DNA from: Actinomycetota bacterium
GTDB taxonomy: Bacteria; Actinomycetota; Actinomycetes; S36-B12
DNA length: 64,000 nucleotides
Direction of reading: 5' to 3'
Assembly: GCA_030645615.1 (NCBI GenBank)
Contig: JAUSNB010000014.1
Span: 1-64,000, forward strand
Shown: positions 50,534 through 60,126 of the stretch, piece after piece
Layout: the number at the start of each line of letters is the position of its first letter
Numbering within the stretch: the stretch's first letter is position 1
Program-made: the position numbers and the translations under genes
The notes under the pieces: model-generated
Seen by the model: the letters and a program-made list of their open reading frames with translations, nothing else
Database searches by the model: none
Told to the model about the DNA's origin: nothing

Positions 50534-51850
50534 CTAGCCGAGGGAGATGGGCTTGACCAGGTCGGCCCAGATCACCACGACGCCCATGAGCAGCAGCGCC
50601 CCCGCGACCACGTACGCCACCGGCAGCAGTCGCGCCGTGTCCACCGGCCCGGGGTCAGGGCGACCACGCAGCGCCGCCAGGCGACGCCGGGCCCCTTCGT
50701 ACAGGGCGCTCGCCACGTGCCCGCCGTCCAGCGGAAGGATGGGCAGCAGGTTGAACAGGAACAGGAACAGGTTCAGGGAGGCCGCCAGGCCGAGGAAGGT
50801 GGCCACCTTGGCCTCGAGCGGCTCATCCATGGCCGCGACCTCACCACCAATGCGGCTCACGCCCACCACGCTGACCGGGCTGTCCACCGCGCGCTCCTCG
50901 CCGCCGATGAGGGTGCCGGTCACCAGGTCGTAGAGCTTGACCGGCAAGGTGAGCAGAGCGACCGCCGAGCGCGCGGTGATGTCCCACATATAGGCCGGCA
51001 CGGAACTCCAGGGCTGCGCCACGAAGTCGAACTCCGGCGACAAGCCGACGTACCCCGCGGTCACGATCTCCTCCGTGGGATTCCCCTGCTCGTCCAGCAC
51101 CGGGCGCTCGGCAGTCGCGATGACGACCGGAACGTCCACCACCCCGCCGGCCCGCTCGATGGTGAACACCGCCGATGCCCCGGCGTGCGCCCGGATCCAC
51201 GCCGTCGCCTCGTCCCATGACGTGGCCGGGACACCGTCGATGGCGAGGATCACGTCGCCCGCCACGATGCCCGCCACGACTGCGGGCGATGCCTCGGTGC
51301 CGGTGGGGCACGCGCCGGACGGCAGCGGCTCGGTGGACTGGCTGGCGCTCGGCGTGCACGCGACGACCGCGCGGACCTGCAGCGTCGGCTCGGGCAGCCC
51401 GATGCCGACGAGCACGATCGCGAAGAGCACGAAGGCGAGCATCAGGTTCATGACCGGCCCGCCGAGCATCACGACCAGCCGACGCCTGACCGGCAGCCGG
51501 TAGAAGGCGCGCGACTCCTCCCCAGGCACGACCTCCTCCGCCGAGGCGCGCCGGGCGTCGTCGATCATCGCCCCGAAGCGACCGGTGGACATCGTTCGCG
51601 AGGTCCCGTCGGGACCAGGGGGCAGCATGCCGATCATCCGGATGTAGCCGCCGACGGGGATGGCCTTGAACCCATAGCGGGTCTCCCCCTTGCGGGTGGA
51701 CCACAACGTCGGCCCGAAGCCGATCATGTAGTCGGTGACCTTGACCCCGAAGCGCTTGGCGGGCAGGAGGTGGCCGAGCTCGTGCAGCGCGATGGACGCG
51801 CCGATGAGAGCGGCGAACAGCAGGATTCCGACCAACTCAAGCATCGCCAT
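50534..51850 (-). CDS. rip: site-2 intramembrane zinc protease (Rip1/RseP-like)
   Basis: Membrane zinc protease that cleaves transmembrane anti-sigma factors and other targets. In the 438-residue protein, HELGH at 23-27 in the first helix and LPLDGGH near 390 supply the zinc ligands. A single PDZ domain (about 185-260: VVAGIVAGDVILAIDGVPA) sits between the second and third helices. Flanked by dxr and ispG exactly as Rip1 is in mycobacteria. ATG at 51850, with ATG at 51844 as an alternative. The targets cannot be read here. Confidence 0.93.
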   Translation of the reverse strand: MAMLELVGILLFAALIGASIALHELGHLLPAKRFGVKVTDYMIGFGPTLWSTRKGETRYGFKAIPVGGYIRMIGMLPPGPDGTSRTMSTGRFGAMIDDARRASAEEVVPGEESRAFYRLPVRRRLVVMLGGPVMNLMLAFVLFAIVLVGIGLPEPTLQVRAVVACTPSASQSTEPLPSGACPTGTEASPAVVAGIVAGDVILAIDGVPATSWDEATAWIRAHAGASAVFTIERAGGVVDVPVVIATAERPVLDEQGNPTEEIVTAGYVGLSPEFDFVAQPWSSVPAYMWDITARSAVALLTLPVKLYDLVTGTLIGGEERAVDSPVSVVGVSRIGGEVAAMDEPLEAKVATFLGLAASLNLFLFLFNLLPILPLDGGHVASALYEGARRRLAALRGRPDPGPVDTARLLPVAYVVAGALLLMGVVVIWADLVKPISLG

Positions 51851-51888
51851 CCCTTCCTGCCACCCGGTCCGTCACGCCACCCCTTCCG

Positions 51889-53118
51889 TCATCGGGCACC
51901 GATCACATCATGGGCCCGGCTGCGGGACCAGGCATCCGCAGCTGTGACGTCCTCGAGGGTCGCCTCGTTCCCCGCGACCCACGCCGAGCCGGGGTCGCCC
52001 GACGCGCCATCGAGATGCTCGGCCAGCACCCGCTGCACCGTCGGGACGATGCCCGTGAAGGCCAGGTCGCCAGCGAGGAACGCGGCGACGCACGCCTCGT
52101 CGGCACCGTTCAGCACGGCCGGCGCGGTACCGCCGGCAACCCCTGCGGTGCGGGCAGCCGTCACGGCCGGGAACACGTCCTCGTCAAGGGGGAAGAAGTC
52201 CCAGGTGGCCGCGGTCGTCCAGTCGCAGCCAGGGGCCGCGTCAGGGACCCGGTCCGGCCATGCGATGCCCAGCGCGATGGGCAGCCGCATGTCTGGCGGG
52301 CTCGCCTGCGCGAGCGTCGACCCGTCGACGAACTCGACCATCGAGTGGACGACGGACTGGGGGTGGACGACGACGTCGATCCGGTCGTACGGGATGTCGA
52401 AGAGCAGGCTGGCCTCGATGACCTCCAGGCCCTTGTTCATGAGGGTTGCCGAGTTCACCGTGACCAGCGGCCCCATGGACCAGGTCGGGTGTGCGAGCGC
52501 CTGCGCGACCGTCACCCCCGCCAGTGCCTGGGCGTCCCAGCCGCGGAACGGTCCGCCGCTGGCCGTGAGCACCAGCCGGCGAACCTCCCCGGCAGCGCCC
52601 GCACGCAAGGCCTGGGCCAAGGCGGAGTGCTCGGAATCGACCGGGACGATCTGGCCAGGCCGGGCCTGGGCCTTGACCAGCGGGCCGCCGATGATGAGGG
52701 ACTCCTTGTTGGCGAGGGCCAGGACGCGGCCGCACTGGAGCGCCGCCAGGGTTGGTCGCAGGCCGCTCGCCCCGGCCATCCCGTTGAGCACGACGTCGGC
52801 TTCCCACGCGGCCGCCTCGGTGGCTGCGTCGGGACCGGCCAGGATCGCCGGCATGGCGAACCTGCCTTCCGGATAGCCGCGGGCCGACGCCTCCGCATAG
52901 AGCGCCAGTTGCAGGTCGGCGGCCGCGGTGGCGCGCGCGACCGCTACGGCCTCCACCCCGAACTCGAGAGCCTGGGCGGCGAGGACCGCGACATCGCTCC
53001 CGCCGGCAGCGAGGGCCACGATGCGGAACCGGTCCGGATTGCGTCGCGTGATGTCGAGGGCCTGGGTCCCGATCGAGCCGGTGCTGCCCAGGACGACGAC
53101 CCGACGGGGCCCGGTCAT
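51889..53118 (-). CDS. dxr: 1-deoxy-D-xylulose-5-phosphate reductoisomerase
   Basis: NADPH-dependent enzyme that forms 2-C-methyl-D-erythritol 4-phosphate, the second MEP step and the target of fosmidomycin. The 409-residue protein has the nucleotide loop GSTGSIG (11-17), [18 protein letters not shown] and the flexible loop around HPTWSMG. ATG at 53118 ([11 protein letters not shown]) is preferred; the longer frame adds non-homologous sequence. Upstream is 100 bp shared with the divergent gabT promoter. Confidence 0.95.
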   Translation of the reverse strand: MTGPRRVVVLGSTGSIGTQALDITRRNPDRFRIVALAAGGSDVAVLAAQALEFGVEAVAVARATAAADLQLALYAEASARGYPEGRFAMPAILAGPDAATEAAAWEADVVLNGMAGASGLRPTLAALQCGRVLALANKESLIIGGPLVKAQARPGQIVPVDSEHSALAQALRAGAAGEVRRLVLTASGGPFRGWDAQALAGVTVAQALAHPTWSMGPLVTVNSATLMNKGLEVIEASLLFDIPYDRIDVVVHPQSVVHSMVEFVDGSTLAQASPPDMRLPIALGIAWPDRVPDAAPGCDWTTAATWDFFPLDEDVFPAVTAARTAGVAGGTAPAVLNGADEACVAAFLAGDLAFTGIVPTVQRVLAEHLDGASGDPGSAWVAGNEATLEDVTAADAWSRSRAHDVIGAR

Positions 53119-53218
53119 GCCCGGCAGCCTAATCGCCCGGGCTCCGCTGGGTGGCTCGCCCAGGCTGCGCTCGGCGGCGAGGTGCATCTAGGCTCCTGCC
53201 AGGACCCTAGGAGGAACG

Positions 53219-54574
53219 ATGACTGCCCCCACGACGCAGGAGGTTCACGGCGGCGTGCCGCAGGAGCGCCGACTGGTCACGAGCATCCCCGGTCCGAGGT
53301 CCACGGCCCTGCAGGCCCGCAAGGTTAATGCGGTCTCGGCCGGCGTCGGGGTCACCCTGCCCGTGTACATCACGAAGGCGGGCGGCGGTGTCCTGGTCGA
53401 CGTCGATGGGAACCACCTGATCGACATGGGGTCGGGAATCGCGGTCACCACGGTCGGCAACGCCAACCCCATGGTTGTTGCCGGCGTGCAGCAGCAGGTG
53501 GCGGACTTCACGCACACCTGCTTCATGGTGACCCCGTACAGCGGCTACGTCGAGGTCTGCGAGGCGCTGAACCGGCTCACTCCCGGCGATCACGAGAAGC
53601 GGTCCGCGCTGTTCAACTCCGGCGCCGAAGCGGTCGAGAACGCGGTCAAGATCGCGCGGGCGTACACCAAGCGCCAGGCCGTCGTCGTCGTGGAGCACGG
53701 CTACCACGGGCGCACCAACCTCACGATGGCGCTGACCGCCAAGAGCATGCCCTACAAGCACTCCTTCGGCCCATTCGCGCCAGAGGTGTATCGCGTTCCC
53801 ACCTCGTACCCGTTCCGTGACCGCGGCCTGAAGGGCCCCGAGATGGCGCAGATCGCCATCTCCCGGATCGAGAAGGAGATCGGCGCCGGCAATGTCGCCG
53901 CCATCATCATCGAACCGATCCAGGGTGAGGGCGGGTTCATCGTGCCCGGCGACGGCTACTACGCGGCGATGGCCCAGTTCGCCACCGACAACGGGATCGT
54001 GTTCGTGGCCGACGAGATCCAGACCGGCTTCTGCCGCACCGGCGATTGGTTCGCCAGCGAGTACGAGGGGGTCGTGCCCGACCTCATCACCACGGCCAAG
54101 GGCATCGCCGGCGGCATGCCCCTGGCAGGGGTCACCGGCCGTGCGGAGATGATGAACGCGGTCCACGGCGGCGGGCTGGGCGGTACCTACGGAGGCAACC
54201 CGGTCGCGTGCGCCGCCGCACTTGGCGCCCTTCGCTGGATGGAGGATGTGGACGCGAACGGCCTGGCCAAGGCGATCGAGGCGGTCATGCTCCCGAGACT
54301 GCGCAGCATGGCCGAGCGCTACCCGGCAATCGGCGACGTCCGCGGCCGCGGGGCGATGATCGCGATCGAGCTCGTCAAGCCCGGCACGATCGATCCTGAC
54401 GCCGACCTGGCCGCGGCCCTCAACAAGCACTGCCACCTGCACGGCGTGGTCACGCTGACGACCGGCACCTACAGCAACGTATTCAGGTTCCTGCCGCCCC
54501 TGACCATGCCTGTCCCCCTGCTCGAGGAGGCCTTGACCATCCTCGAGGCAGGATTCGAGTCCCTCGCCACCTGA
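53219..54574 (+). CDS. gabT: 4-aminobutyrate--2-oxoglutarate aminotransferase
   Basis: PLP enzyme turning GABA and 2-oxoglutarate into succinate semialdehyde and glutamate. The 451-residue class III aminotransferase has [17 protein letters not shown], the PLP-phosphate region [27 protein letters not shown] and the Schiff-base lysine in [11 protein letters not shown] near residue 293. AGGAGG lies four bases before ATG 53219. The nearby operon imports and oxidises polyamines to GABA, so GabT is the logical next step, though it reads the other way and must have its own promoter; TAGGCT at 53189-53194 is a possible -10. Confidence 0.93.
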   Translation: MTAPTTQEVHGGVPQERRLVTSIPGPRSTALQARKVNAVSAGVGVTLPVYITKAGGGVLVDVDGNHLIDMGSGIAVTTVGNANPMVVAGVQQQVADFTHTCFMVTPYSGYVEVCEALNRLTPGDHEKRSALFNSGAEAVENAVKIARAYTKRQAVVVVEHGYHGRTNLTMALTAKSMPYKHSFGPFAPEVYRVPTSYPFRDRGLKGPEMAQIAISRIEKEIGAGNVAAIIIEPIQGEGGFIVPGDGYYAAMAQFATDNGIVFVADEIQTGFCRTGDWFASEYEGVVPDLITTAKGIAGGMPLAGVTGRAEMMNAVHGGGLGGTYGGNPVACAAALGALRWMEDVDANGLAKAIEAVMLPRLRSMAERYPAIGDVRGRGAMIAIELVKPGTIDPDADLAAALNKHCHLHGVVTLTTGTYSNVFRFLPPLTMPVPLLEEALTILEAGFESLAT

Positions 54575-54612
54575 CGCGGTCTCGGCCTTTGCGGGTGAAG
54601 CGAAGACAGCGG

Positions 54613-54639
54613 GCCCTCGCCAGGCCTAGCCTGCAGGGC
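54613..54639 (+). terminator. nested hairpin after gabT, possible terminator
   Basis: CAGGC-CTA-GCCTG (54621-54633) is enclosed by GCCCT (54613) and AGGGC (ending 54639), giving a two-part stem 39 bases after the gabT stop. No U-tract follows. It could end gabT transcription or lie in the leader of the secreted-protein gene at 54663. Confidence 0.4.
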
Positions 54640-54662
54640 ATCACCCTCAGGAGGGAGCAACC

Positions 54663-55106
54663 ATGAACCGCAGGATCTGGAGCCTGGTGGCGGCCGTCGG
54701 CCTGACCGCCACGTTGATCCCCGCCGCAGGCGGGGTTGCGCAAGCTGCGCCGGCGCCCCTCGCACCGGACGCCCGGCCCAGGGCCCAGGTGTTCTTCTGG
54801 GACTGGGAGGACGGCGTCGACTCGCGCAAGCGAACGTTCCGCGAGAGCGACTATGGGAGCGCCGAGAACCTCCCGCGGCTGATCGTGACCGCCGAGCCGG
54901 CACGGCCCAGCCAATACATCAAGCTGCAGTACAAGCAGAACGGCAAATGGCGGCGCGAGGACGCTGACACGACCGACGGGAACGGCGAGGCATTCCTCGC
55001 ATTGAACCCCTACTGCAACGACAACACCTGGTGCGACGGCACCTACAAGTACCGCCTCCTGGTCAACGGCAAGTACACGCTGTTCACCATCACGTACATC
55101 GACTAG
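54663..55106 (+). CDS. small secreted protein, first of a tandem pair (unrecognised family)
   Basis: A 147-residue protein that I do not recognise. Residues 1-28 are a Sec signal peptide ending in AQAAPAP. The mature part is about 119 residues, rich in Tyr and Trp, with strand-like spacing and two close cysteines in LNPYCNDNTWCDGTYKYRL. With the next gene it shares PAPLAP, FxxxxYG, NLPxLxVTAxPARPS, LQYxQxGxW and PYCxDxxWCDxTxKYRLxVxG, about 45-50% identity by eye. The layout suggests a small beta-sandwich with a disulfide. AGGAGGGAG lies before ATG 54663. Confidence 0.82.
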   Translation: MNRRIWSLVAAVGLTATLIPAAGGVAQAAPAPLAPDARPRAQVFFWDWEDGVDSRKRTFRESDYGSAENLPRLIVTAEPARPSQYIKLQYKQNGKWRREDADTTDGNGEAFLALNPYCNDNTWCDGTYKYRLLVNGKYTLFTITYID

Positions 55107-55125
55107 CTACGGCGGGAAGGACGAC

Positions 55126-55572
55126 GTGGGCAGGGCTTGGGGTTCGGTTGCGGCCACCATGGTGCTCGCCGCCGGGTTCAGCGTGCTTCCGGTCGGGGCC
55201 AGCGGCGCCGTCCCGGCTCCGCTGGCCCCTCAAGTCCTGCCGATGGCGCAGGAGTACTACTGGGAATGGAGCGACGGGTCGCGCAAGGCCACCCGCACCT
55301 TCAGCCAGGCCGAGTACGGGATGCAGAGCAACCTGCCGCACCTGGTGGTCACGGCGGTGCCTGCGCGGCCCAGCCACGAGGTGCTGCTCCAGTACTACCA
55401 GGACGGTGAGTGGTTCACCGAGAACGAGGTCCCCACGAACAGCCGCGGGATCGCGAGCATCGACATCGATCCCTACTGCCGCGACGATGACTGGTGCGAC
55501 AGCACGTTCAAGTACCGGCTCAAGGTCGACGGCCAGACGGCGCGCCTGAGGATCACCTACAGCACGGACTAG
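55126..55572 (+). CDS. small secreted protein, second of a tandem pair (unrecognised family)
   Basis: A 148-residue paralog of the preceding gene, starting at GTG 55126, 19 bases after it. The signal peptide ends near GASGAVPAP. The mature part keeps PAPLAP, EYGMQSNLPHLVVTAVPARPS, LQYYQDGEW and IDPYCRDDDWCDSTFKYRL, with the two cysteines at the same spacing. Divergence lies mostly in charge and in surface-loop residues. The duplication is old enough that the DNA sequences differ throughout. Function unknown. It ends 15 bases from the convergent dehydrogenase gene. Confidence 0.82.
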   Translation: MGRAWGSVAATMVLAAGFSVLPVGASGAVPAPLAPQVLPMAQEYYWEWSDGSRKATRTFSQAEYGMQSNLPHLVVTAVPARPSHEVLLQYYQDGEWFTENEVPTNSRGIASIDIDPYCRDDDWCDSTFKYRLKVDGQTARLRITYSTD

Positions 55573-55587
55573 CCGCAGCCGCAGGAC

Positions 55588-56796
55588 TCACCCTTCCCGC
55601 ATGCCGAACGCCTGGCCGTAGCCATCACGCATCAGGTCGAGGTAGGGGACGGCGTCGAACGCCTCGGGACCGAGCACCCCCGAGCCATGCCACGTAGCGT
55701 CGGAGAGGAGCTCCAGCGCGATCACGGGGTTCATTGCCGTCTGCCATACGACGGCCTGCACGCCGTACTCGCGCATCGTCCACTCGTTGTCGGCCACGTG
55801 GTAGAGGTAGACCTCACGCCGTCGTCCGTCCAGGCCCCTGCCGGTCACCCAGGTCCCTGCGCATGTCTTGCCACTCATGCGATCACCCAGGGTTGCCGGG
55901 TCCGGCAGGACGGCGGCGACGAGGTCCCGTGGGCTGACCGGCTGCCCCTTGACGATGACGGGATCCGTGCGGTCCAGGCCCAGGCGATGCAGCGTCTTCA
56001 GCACCTCGATGAACTCGTCGCCGAGACCGTACTTGAAGGTGACTCGCTTGCAGTCGATCCAGCGCGGGACGAGGAGCACCTCCTCGTGCTCGACGTTGAC
56101 GCACTCGACTGGGCCGATCCCCTCGGGGAAGTCGAACACCTCCGGCTCGGAGAAGGGAGCGGTCGTGAACCACCCGCGGTCGCGCTCCCAGATGACGGGC
56201 GGGTTGAGGCATTCCTCGATCGTCGTCCAGATCGAGAAGGACGGAGCGAAGTCGAACCCCCGGACAAGCAGGTTGGCTCCATCGCGGATCCCGACCTCGT
56301 CGATCTCGCTGAACAGGTGGTCGGCGGCGTATCGAGCGAACACGTCGGCGAGCCCTGGCTCCACACCGATCCCGCACAGCGCCAGCCGGCCCCGGTCCGC
56401 CCAGGCCGCAGACGCCGCGAACTGCTCGTCCCCCAGCTTGACGCCGACCTCCTCGAAAGGCCGGTCGTGATGCGGTCTCGACAGGCTCATCGCCGTATCG
56501 AGGTAGTCGGCGCCTGCGGCGAAGGCTCCGTCGAAGATGGCCATGACGAAACGTGGGTCGACGGCATTGAGGACGTGCGTGATCCGGTGCGCTCGGCAGA
56601 GATCCGCCACTGCCTCCGAGCTCGAGGCGTCCACCTGAGCGGCCTCGAATCGGGTATCTGCCAACGAGTCCACGACGGCTGCCGCGCGGGCCAGCTCCAC
56701 GTCCGACACCACCCACCGCTCGAAGTAGTCGCGGCGCGCGGCGATTCGGGCCGCGGCAGCGCCGACCCCACCGGCACCGACGACGAGAACTCGCAC
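55588..56796 (-). CDS. saccharopine dehydrogenase-like protein (possible carboxyspermidine dehydrogenase relative)
   Basis: A 402-residue NAD(P)-dependent protein. It starts with the Rossmann motif VRVLVVGAGGVGAAAARIA, followed by VDASSSEAVADLC and HVLNAVDPRFV, as in saccharopine dehydrogenases and the Lys1-like carboxy(nor)spermidine dehydrogenases. The C-terminal part (SGVLGPEAFDAVPYLDLM) also fits. It starts with GTG at 56796, two bases after the ureohydrolase stop, so it is the last gene of the polyamine operon. A polyamine-related reductive coupling or its reverse is inferred from context; the substrate is not established. Confidence 0.75.
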   Translation of the reverse strand: MRVLVVGAGGVGAAAARIAARRDYFERWVVSDVELARAAAVVDSLADTRFEAAQVDASSSEAVADLCRAHRITHVLNAVDPRFVMAIFDGAFAAGADYLDTAMSLSRPHHDRPFEEVGVKLGDEQFAASAAWADRGRLALCGIGVEPGLADVFARYAADHLFSEIDEVGIRDGANLLVRGFDFAPSFSIWTTIEECLNPPVIWERDRGWFTTAPFSEPEVFDFPEGIGPVECVNVEHEEVLLVPRWIDCKRVTFKYGLGDEFIEVLKTLHRLGLDRTDPVIVKGQPVSPRDLVAAVLPDPATLGDRMSGKTCAGTWVTGRGLDGRRREVYLYHVADNEWTMREYGVQAVVWQTAMNPVIALELLSDATWHGSGVLGPEAFDAVPYLDLMRDGYGQAFGMREG

Positions 56797-56798
56797 CG

Positions 56799-57824
56799 CT
56801 ACTCCCCCGTCTCCCGGTCGGCCAGCAAGGGCTGCCGCGGGTCCCACTGGGTGCCATCGCTGTCGTCCTGGCGCCGGCGCGCGATCGCCGACAGGGCCTC
56901 GAGGACCACCCGGTTGCCCAGGAGGGCGGTGATGTCGGAGTGGTCGAATGGCGGCGACACCTCGACCACGTCCATGCCTACGACCGGCAGTTCGTAGCAG
57001 ATCCGCCGCACGGCGTCGAGCAGCTGCCGCGACGACAGGCCGCCCGGTTCGGGCGTCCCGGTTCCCGGGGCGTGACCGGGGTCGCAGACGTCGATGTCGA
57101 CACTCAGGAAGATGCCATCGCAATCATCCAGGGCGATGGCGAAGGCCTCGTCCAGGCATTCGTCGAGGCCGCGAGCGACGATCTCGGTCATCTCGAACGA
57201 GCGCATCCCTTGCTCGGCCATCCAGTCGAGGATGTCGGGCGGCGGCCAGTAGCCCCTCAGGCCGATCTGGAGGAACCGATCACCGCGGGCCGCCCCAGAC
57301 TCGATCAGCCGGCGCATGGGCTGCCCGTGGCCGATGAGGGAGCCGAACTCGATGTTGCCCGTGTCGGCATGCGCGTCGAAGTGGATCACGGCTACCCGGC
57401 CCCAGCCGCGGGCACGGGCGACGCCGGTCACGTCCGGCCAGGTGATGGTGTGGTCGCCGCCCAGCACGACAGGGATCGCGCCGCTCGCAGCCACCTGCTC
57501 GACGACTCGCTCGAGGCTGGCGCAGGCGGTCGCCGCATCGCCACTGAACATCTCCACGTCGCCCGCGTCGACGACCCGCAAGTCGCGCAGTCCGTCGGTC
57601 CGCATGGCCAGCGACGGCCGCGAGCCGTCGTGCCCGAGGTAGCACGCCGCCCGCATCGCGCTGGGCCCGAAGCGCGCACCGCTGCGATACGAGGTGCCGC
57701 CGTCGAAGGGCGCACCGAGGATCACGACATCGGCATCCGCGTATGTCGACGAGTCGTCCAGGTCGCACATGTCGACGCCCAGGAAGGAGTAGTCAGGTCC
57801 GAACTGCGATCCGTAGCGGGCCAT
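56799..57824 (-). CDS. ureohydrolase (agmatinase/guanidinobutyrase-like)
   Basis: A 341-residue manganese enzyme of the arginase/agmatinase superfamily that removes urea from a guanidino compound. All metal-ligand motifs are present: VVLGGDHTITW, VIHFDAHADTG and FLSVDIDVCDPGHAPGTGTPEPGG (in part). The GTGTPEPGG form is typical of agmatinase-like members. Within a polyamine operon, agmatine or guanidinobutyrate are the best guesses, giving putrescine or GABA. No arginine decarboxylase is in the window. ATG at 57824, 22 bases after the FAD oxidase stop. Confidence 0.85.
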   Translation of the reverse strand: MARYGSQFGPDYSFLGVDMCDLDDSSTYADADVVILGAPFDGGTSYRSGARFGPSAMRAACYLGHDGSRPSLAMRTDGLRDLRVVDAGDVEMFSGDAATACASLERVVEQVAASGAIPVVLGGDHTITWPDVTGVARARGWGRVAVIHFDAHADTGNIEFGSLIGHGQPMRRLIESGAARGDRFLQIGLRGYWPPPDILDWMAEQGMRSFEMTEIVARGLDECLDEAFAIALDDCDGIFLSVDIDVCDPGHAPGTGTPEPGGLSSRQLLDAVRRICYELPVVGMDVVEVSPPFDHSDITALLGNRVVLEALSAIARRRQDDSDGTQWDPRQPLLADRETGE

Positions 57825-57846
57825 GTCGCCAGACTATGCGATGGCC

Positions 57847-59265
57847 TCAGCTGTCGAAGCCGAGTCCGAGCCGGTCAAGTGAGCGCAGCCAGAGGTTGCG
57901 GCGACCGTCATGCTCGTCCGCCCGTCGCAGGGATGCCGTGGTGAGGCCGATGCCCCACGCACGAAGAGGTTCGGGAGGGAAGGGCATCGGCTTGCTCCTG
58001 ACCATCTCCAGCCGCGTCCGCTCGGTATCGCTGCCGTTGAGCAGGTCGAGCATGGTCGCCGCGCCGAAGCGCGCCGCACCGACCCCGAGCCCGGTGTAGC
58101 CCGCTACGTAGGCCGTGCGCCCGGCATGCGCCGTGCCCCAGAACGCAGAGAAGCGAGAGCACGTGTCGATCGCGCCTCCCCAGGCGTGGGAGAAGCGAAG
58201 CCCGGCGAGTTGCGGGAAAGTGGTGAGGAAATTCTGCGCGAGCCGCTCGTAGGACGGCACGCTGTGCTCGAACTCCGGGCCGAAGCCGTTGCCCCGGTGG
58301 TAGATGGCGTCGTAGCCCCCCCAGAGGATGCGCCCATCCGGTGTCGGACGGTAGTAGTGGAACTGGTTCCCGGCATCGCTGACGCCCTCGCCGCCCTGCC
58401 AGCCGATCGACGACCACTGCCCGTCCGTGAGCGGCTCGGACACGAGCACGTAGTCGTAGACGGGCACGACGTAGTGCCCGATGCGCCGGAGAAGCGGTGG
58501 ATACGCGTTCGTGGCCAGGGCCACCCGCTCGGCCTGCACCGTCCCGCCGCGGGTTCGCGCGGTCACTCGCGCCCCCCGCCCGGTCAGTTCCTGCACCGGT
58601 GTCCGCTCGAAGATCCGCACGCCCAGCGCCTCGGCCGCCGTCCGCAGCCCCCAGGCCAGGCGGGCGGGGTTGACCAGCGCCACCCCGGTGCGGTCGAGCA
58701 CGCCGCCCAGGTACAGCGGGGAGTCCAGCCTGGCCCGCACGCCGGCCGCATCCAGCACCTCGAGAACCTCCCCCATGGCCTCAGCGCGGCCAGCTGCCCT
58801 CGCCAAGGAGTCGACCTGGTAGGCCTCCACGGCGACGTCCAGCTCGCCCGCCAGGGTGAAGTCGCAGTCGATGCCTAGGCGCGTGACGGTCTCCGCGATG
58901 GCCTCGAGGTTCTCCCGTCCCAGCCGAAGCAGCTCCGGCATCTCCTCGGGCCATCGGTCCAGGCCGTTGGCGAAGCCGTGGGTCAGCGAGGAGGCCACGA
59001 AGCCGCCGTTGCGTCCCGAGGCACCGTCGGCGATGCGACCACCTTCGAGCAGGACGACATCGCGCCCAGGATCGGCCTCCTTCGCCAGGAGGGCGCACCA
59101 CAGGCCGGTGAACCCCCCGCCGACGACGAGCAGGTCGGCCCGCTCATGCCCGTCCAACGGCGGTGCTGCGGCCGGGCGCCGCGGGTCGTCGAGCCAGTAG
59201 GGGGCACGGCGCGACCCGGCGACCATGGCGATTGCCGCATCGGTAGGGCGAGAGCCGTACTGCAT
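57847..59265 (-). CDS. FAD-dependent amine oxidoreductase (PuuB-like DAO family)
   Basis: A 472-residue flavoprotein of the D-amino-acid-oxidase superfamily. The FAD-binding motif is DLLVVGGGFTGLWCALLAKE at about 45-62, followed by LLEGGRIADGASGRNGGFV, where the SGRNGG motif is typical of gamma-glutamylputrescine oxidase (PuuB) and its relatives. HAWGGAIDTCSRF and GYTGLGVGAARFGA lie near the C-terminus. It would oxidise putrescine, another polyamine or a gamma-glutamyl derivative to an aldehyde. No glutamate-putrescine ligase (PuuA/GlnA3 type) is in the window. ATG at 59265, 24 bases after potC. Confidence 0.83.
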   Translation of the reverse strand: MQYGSRPTDAAIAMVAGSRRAPYWLDDPRRPAAAPPLDGHERADLLVVGGGFTGLWCALLAKEADPGRDVVLLEGGRIADGASGRNGGFVASSLTHGFANGLDRWPEEMPELLRLGRENLEAIAETVTRLGIDCDFTLAGELDVAVEAYQVDSLARAAGRAEAMGEVLEVLDAAGVRARLDSPLYLGGVLDRTGVALVNPARLAWGLRTAAEALGVRIFERTPVQELTGRGARVTARTRGGTVQAERVALATNAYPPLLRRIGHYVVPVYDYVLVSEPLTDGQWSSIGWQGGEGVSDAGNQFHYYRPTPDGRILWGGYDAIYHRGNGFGPEFEHSVPSYERLAQNFLTTFPQLAGLRFSHAWGGAIDTCSRFSAFWGTAHAGRTAYVAGYTGLGVGAARFGAATMLDLLNGSDTERTRLEMVRSKPMPFPPEPLRAWGIGLTTASLRRADEHDGRRNLWLRSLDRLGLGFDS

Positions 59266-59289
59266 GGGATCTCCGGGGCCGGCCGCGCG

Positions 59290-60126
59290 CTAGGAGCGCG
59301 AGAGCCGGTCCACGAGAATCGGTTCCGGCACTGGGGCCTCGAGGGCCTTGCGGCGCCGGTTGCCGACGAACTGCGCCCCCAGCACGATGAGCAGGGCCAC
59401 GACGAACACCAGGGTCGCCAGCGCGTTGACCTGCACCGGGATTCCTCGCTGCGCCGCGCCCCAGATGAAGATCGGGAAGGTGACCAGCGTGCCGGCGTTG
59501 AAGAAGCTGATGATGAAGTCGTCGAACGACAGCGAGAATCCGAGCAGCGCGGCGCCGATGATCCCGGGCAGGACAAGCGGGAAGGTCACGTACCGGAAGG
59601 TGGCGCGCGGGCTGGCGTAGAGGTCGCGGGCCGCCTCCTCCAGGCGCGGGTCCATGCCCTGCAGGCGCGCCTTCACGGTCACAACGACAAAGGAGATGAT
59701 GAACATGATGTGGGCAACCATGACCGTGCCCATGCCGAGTGGGAACCGGAGGTTGAGGAAGAGGGCCAGCAGGCTGGCGCCCATGACGACCTCAGGAGTG
59801 GCCATCGGCAGGAAGATGAGCAGGTTCGTGGTGCCCCGGCCGCGGAAGCGGTAGCGCACGAGGCCGAACGCGATCATCGAGCCCAGGAGGGTGGCGATGA
59901 GCGTGGACACCAGCCCGATCTGGATGCTCGTCACGAAGGACGAGCACACGCCGGGGACGCCGCAGATGTTCTTCCACGCATCGAGGGAGAACTCGTTCCA
60001 GCTCGTGTTGAACTTGCCACTCGGGTTGTTGAAGCTGAGCGCGATGACGACGGCGATCGGGATGAACAGGTACACCAGGACGAGGATGGCGATGATGCCG
60101 ATGAGGTTCCGTCGCAGCCAGCGCAT
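59290..60126 (-). CDS. potC: polyamine ABC transporter permease PotC-like
   Basis: A 278-residue permease with six helices. It carries the EAA loop in LEEAARDLYASPRATFRYVTFPLVLPGI (in part), which docks to the ATPase. The order ATPase-permease-permease and sequence likeness place it as the PotC subunit of a spermidine/putrescine importer. ATG at 60126 shares one base with the potB TGA (TGATG). The C-tail is hydrophilic. Confidence 0.9.
   Translation of the reverse strand: MRWLRRNLIGIIAILVLVYLFIPIAVVIALSFNNPSGKFNTSWNEFSLDAWKNICGVPGVCSSFVTSIQIGLVSTLIATLLGSMIAFGLVRYRFRGRGTTNLLIFLPMATPEVVMGASLLALFLNLRFPLGMGTVMVAHIMFIISFVVVTVKARLQGMDPRLEEAARDLYASPRATFRYVTFPLVLPGIIGAALLGFSLSFDDFIISFFNAGTLVTFPIFIWGAAQRGIPVQVNALATLVFVVALLIVLGAQFVGNRRRKALEAPVPEPILVDRLSRS

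Noticed and set aside
53207..54442. Open frame of 411 codons on the minus strand opposite gabT
   Set aside because: No domain; gabT has full PLP motifs and a ribosome-binding site.
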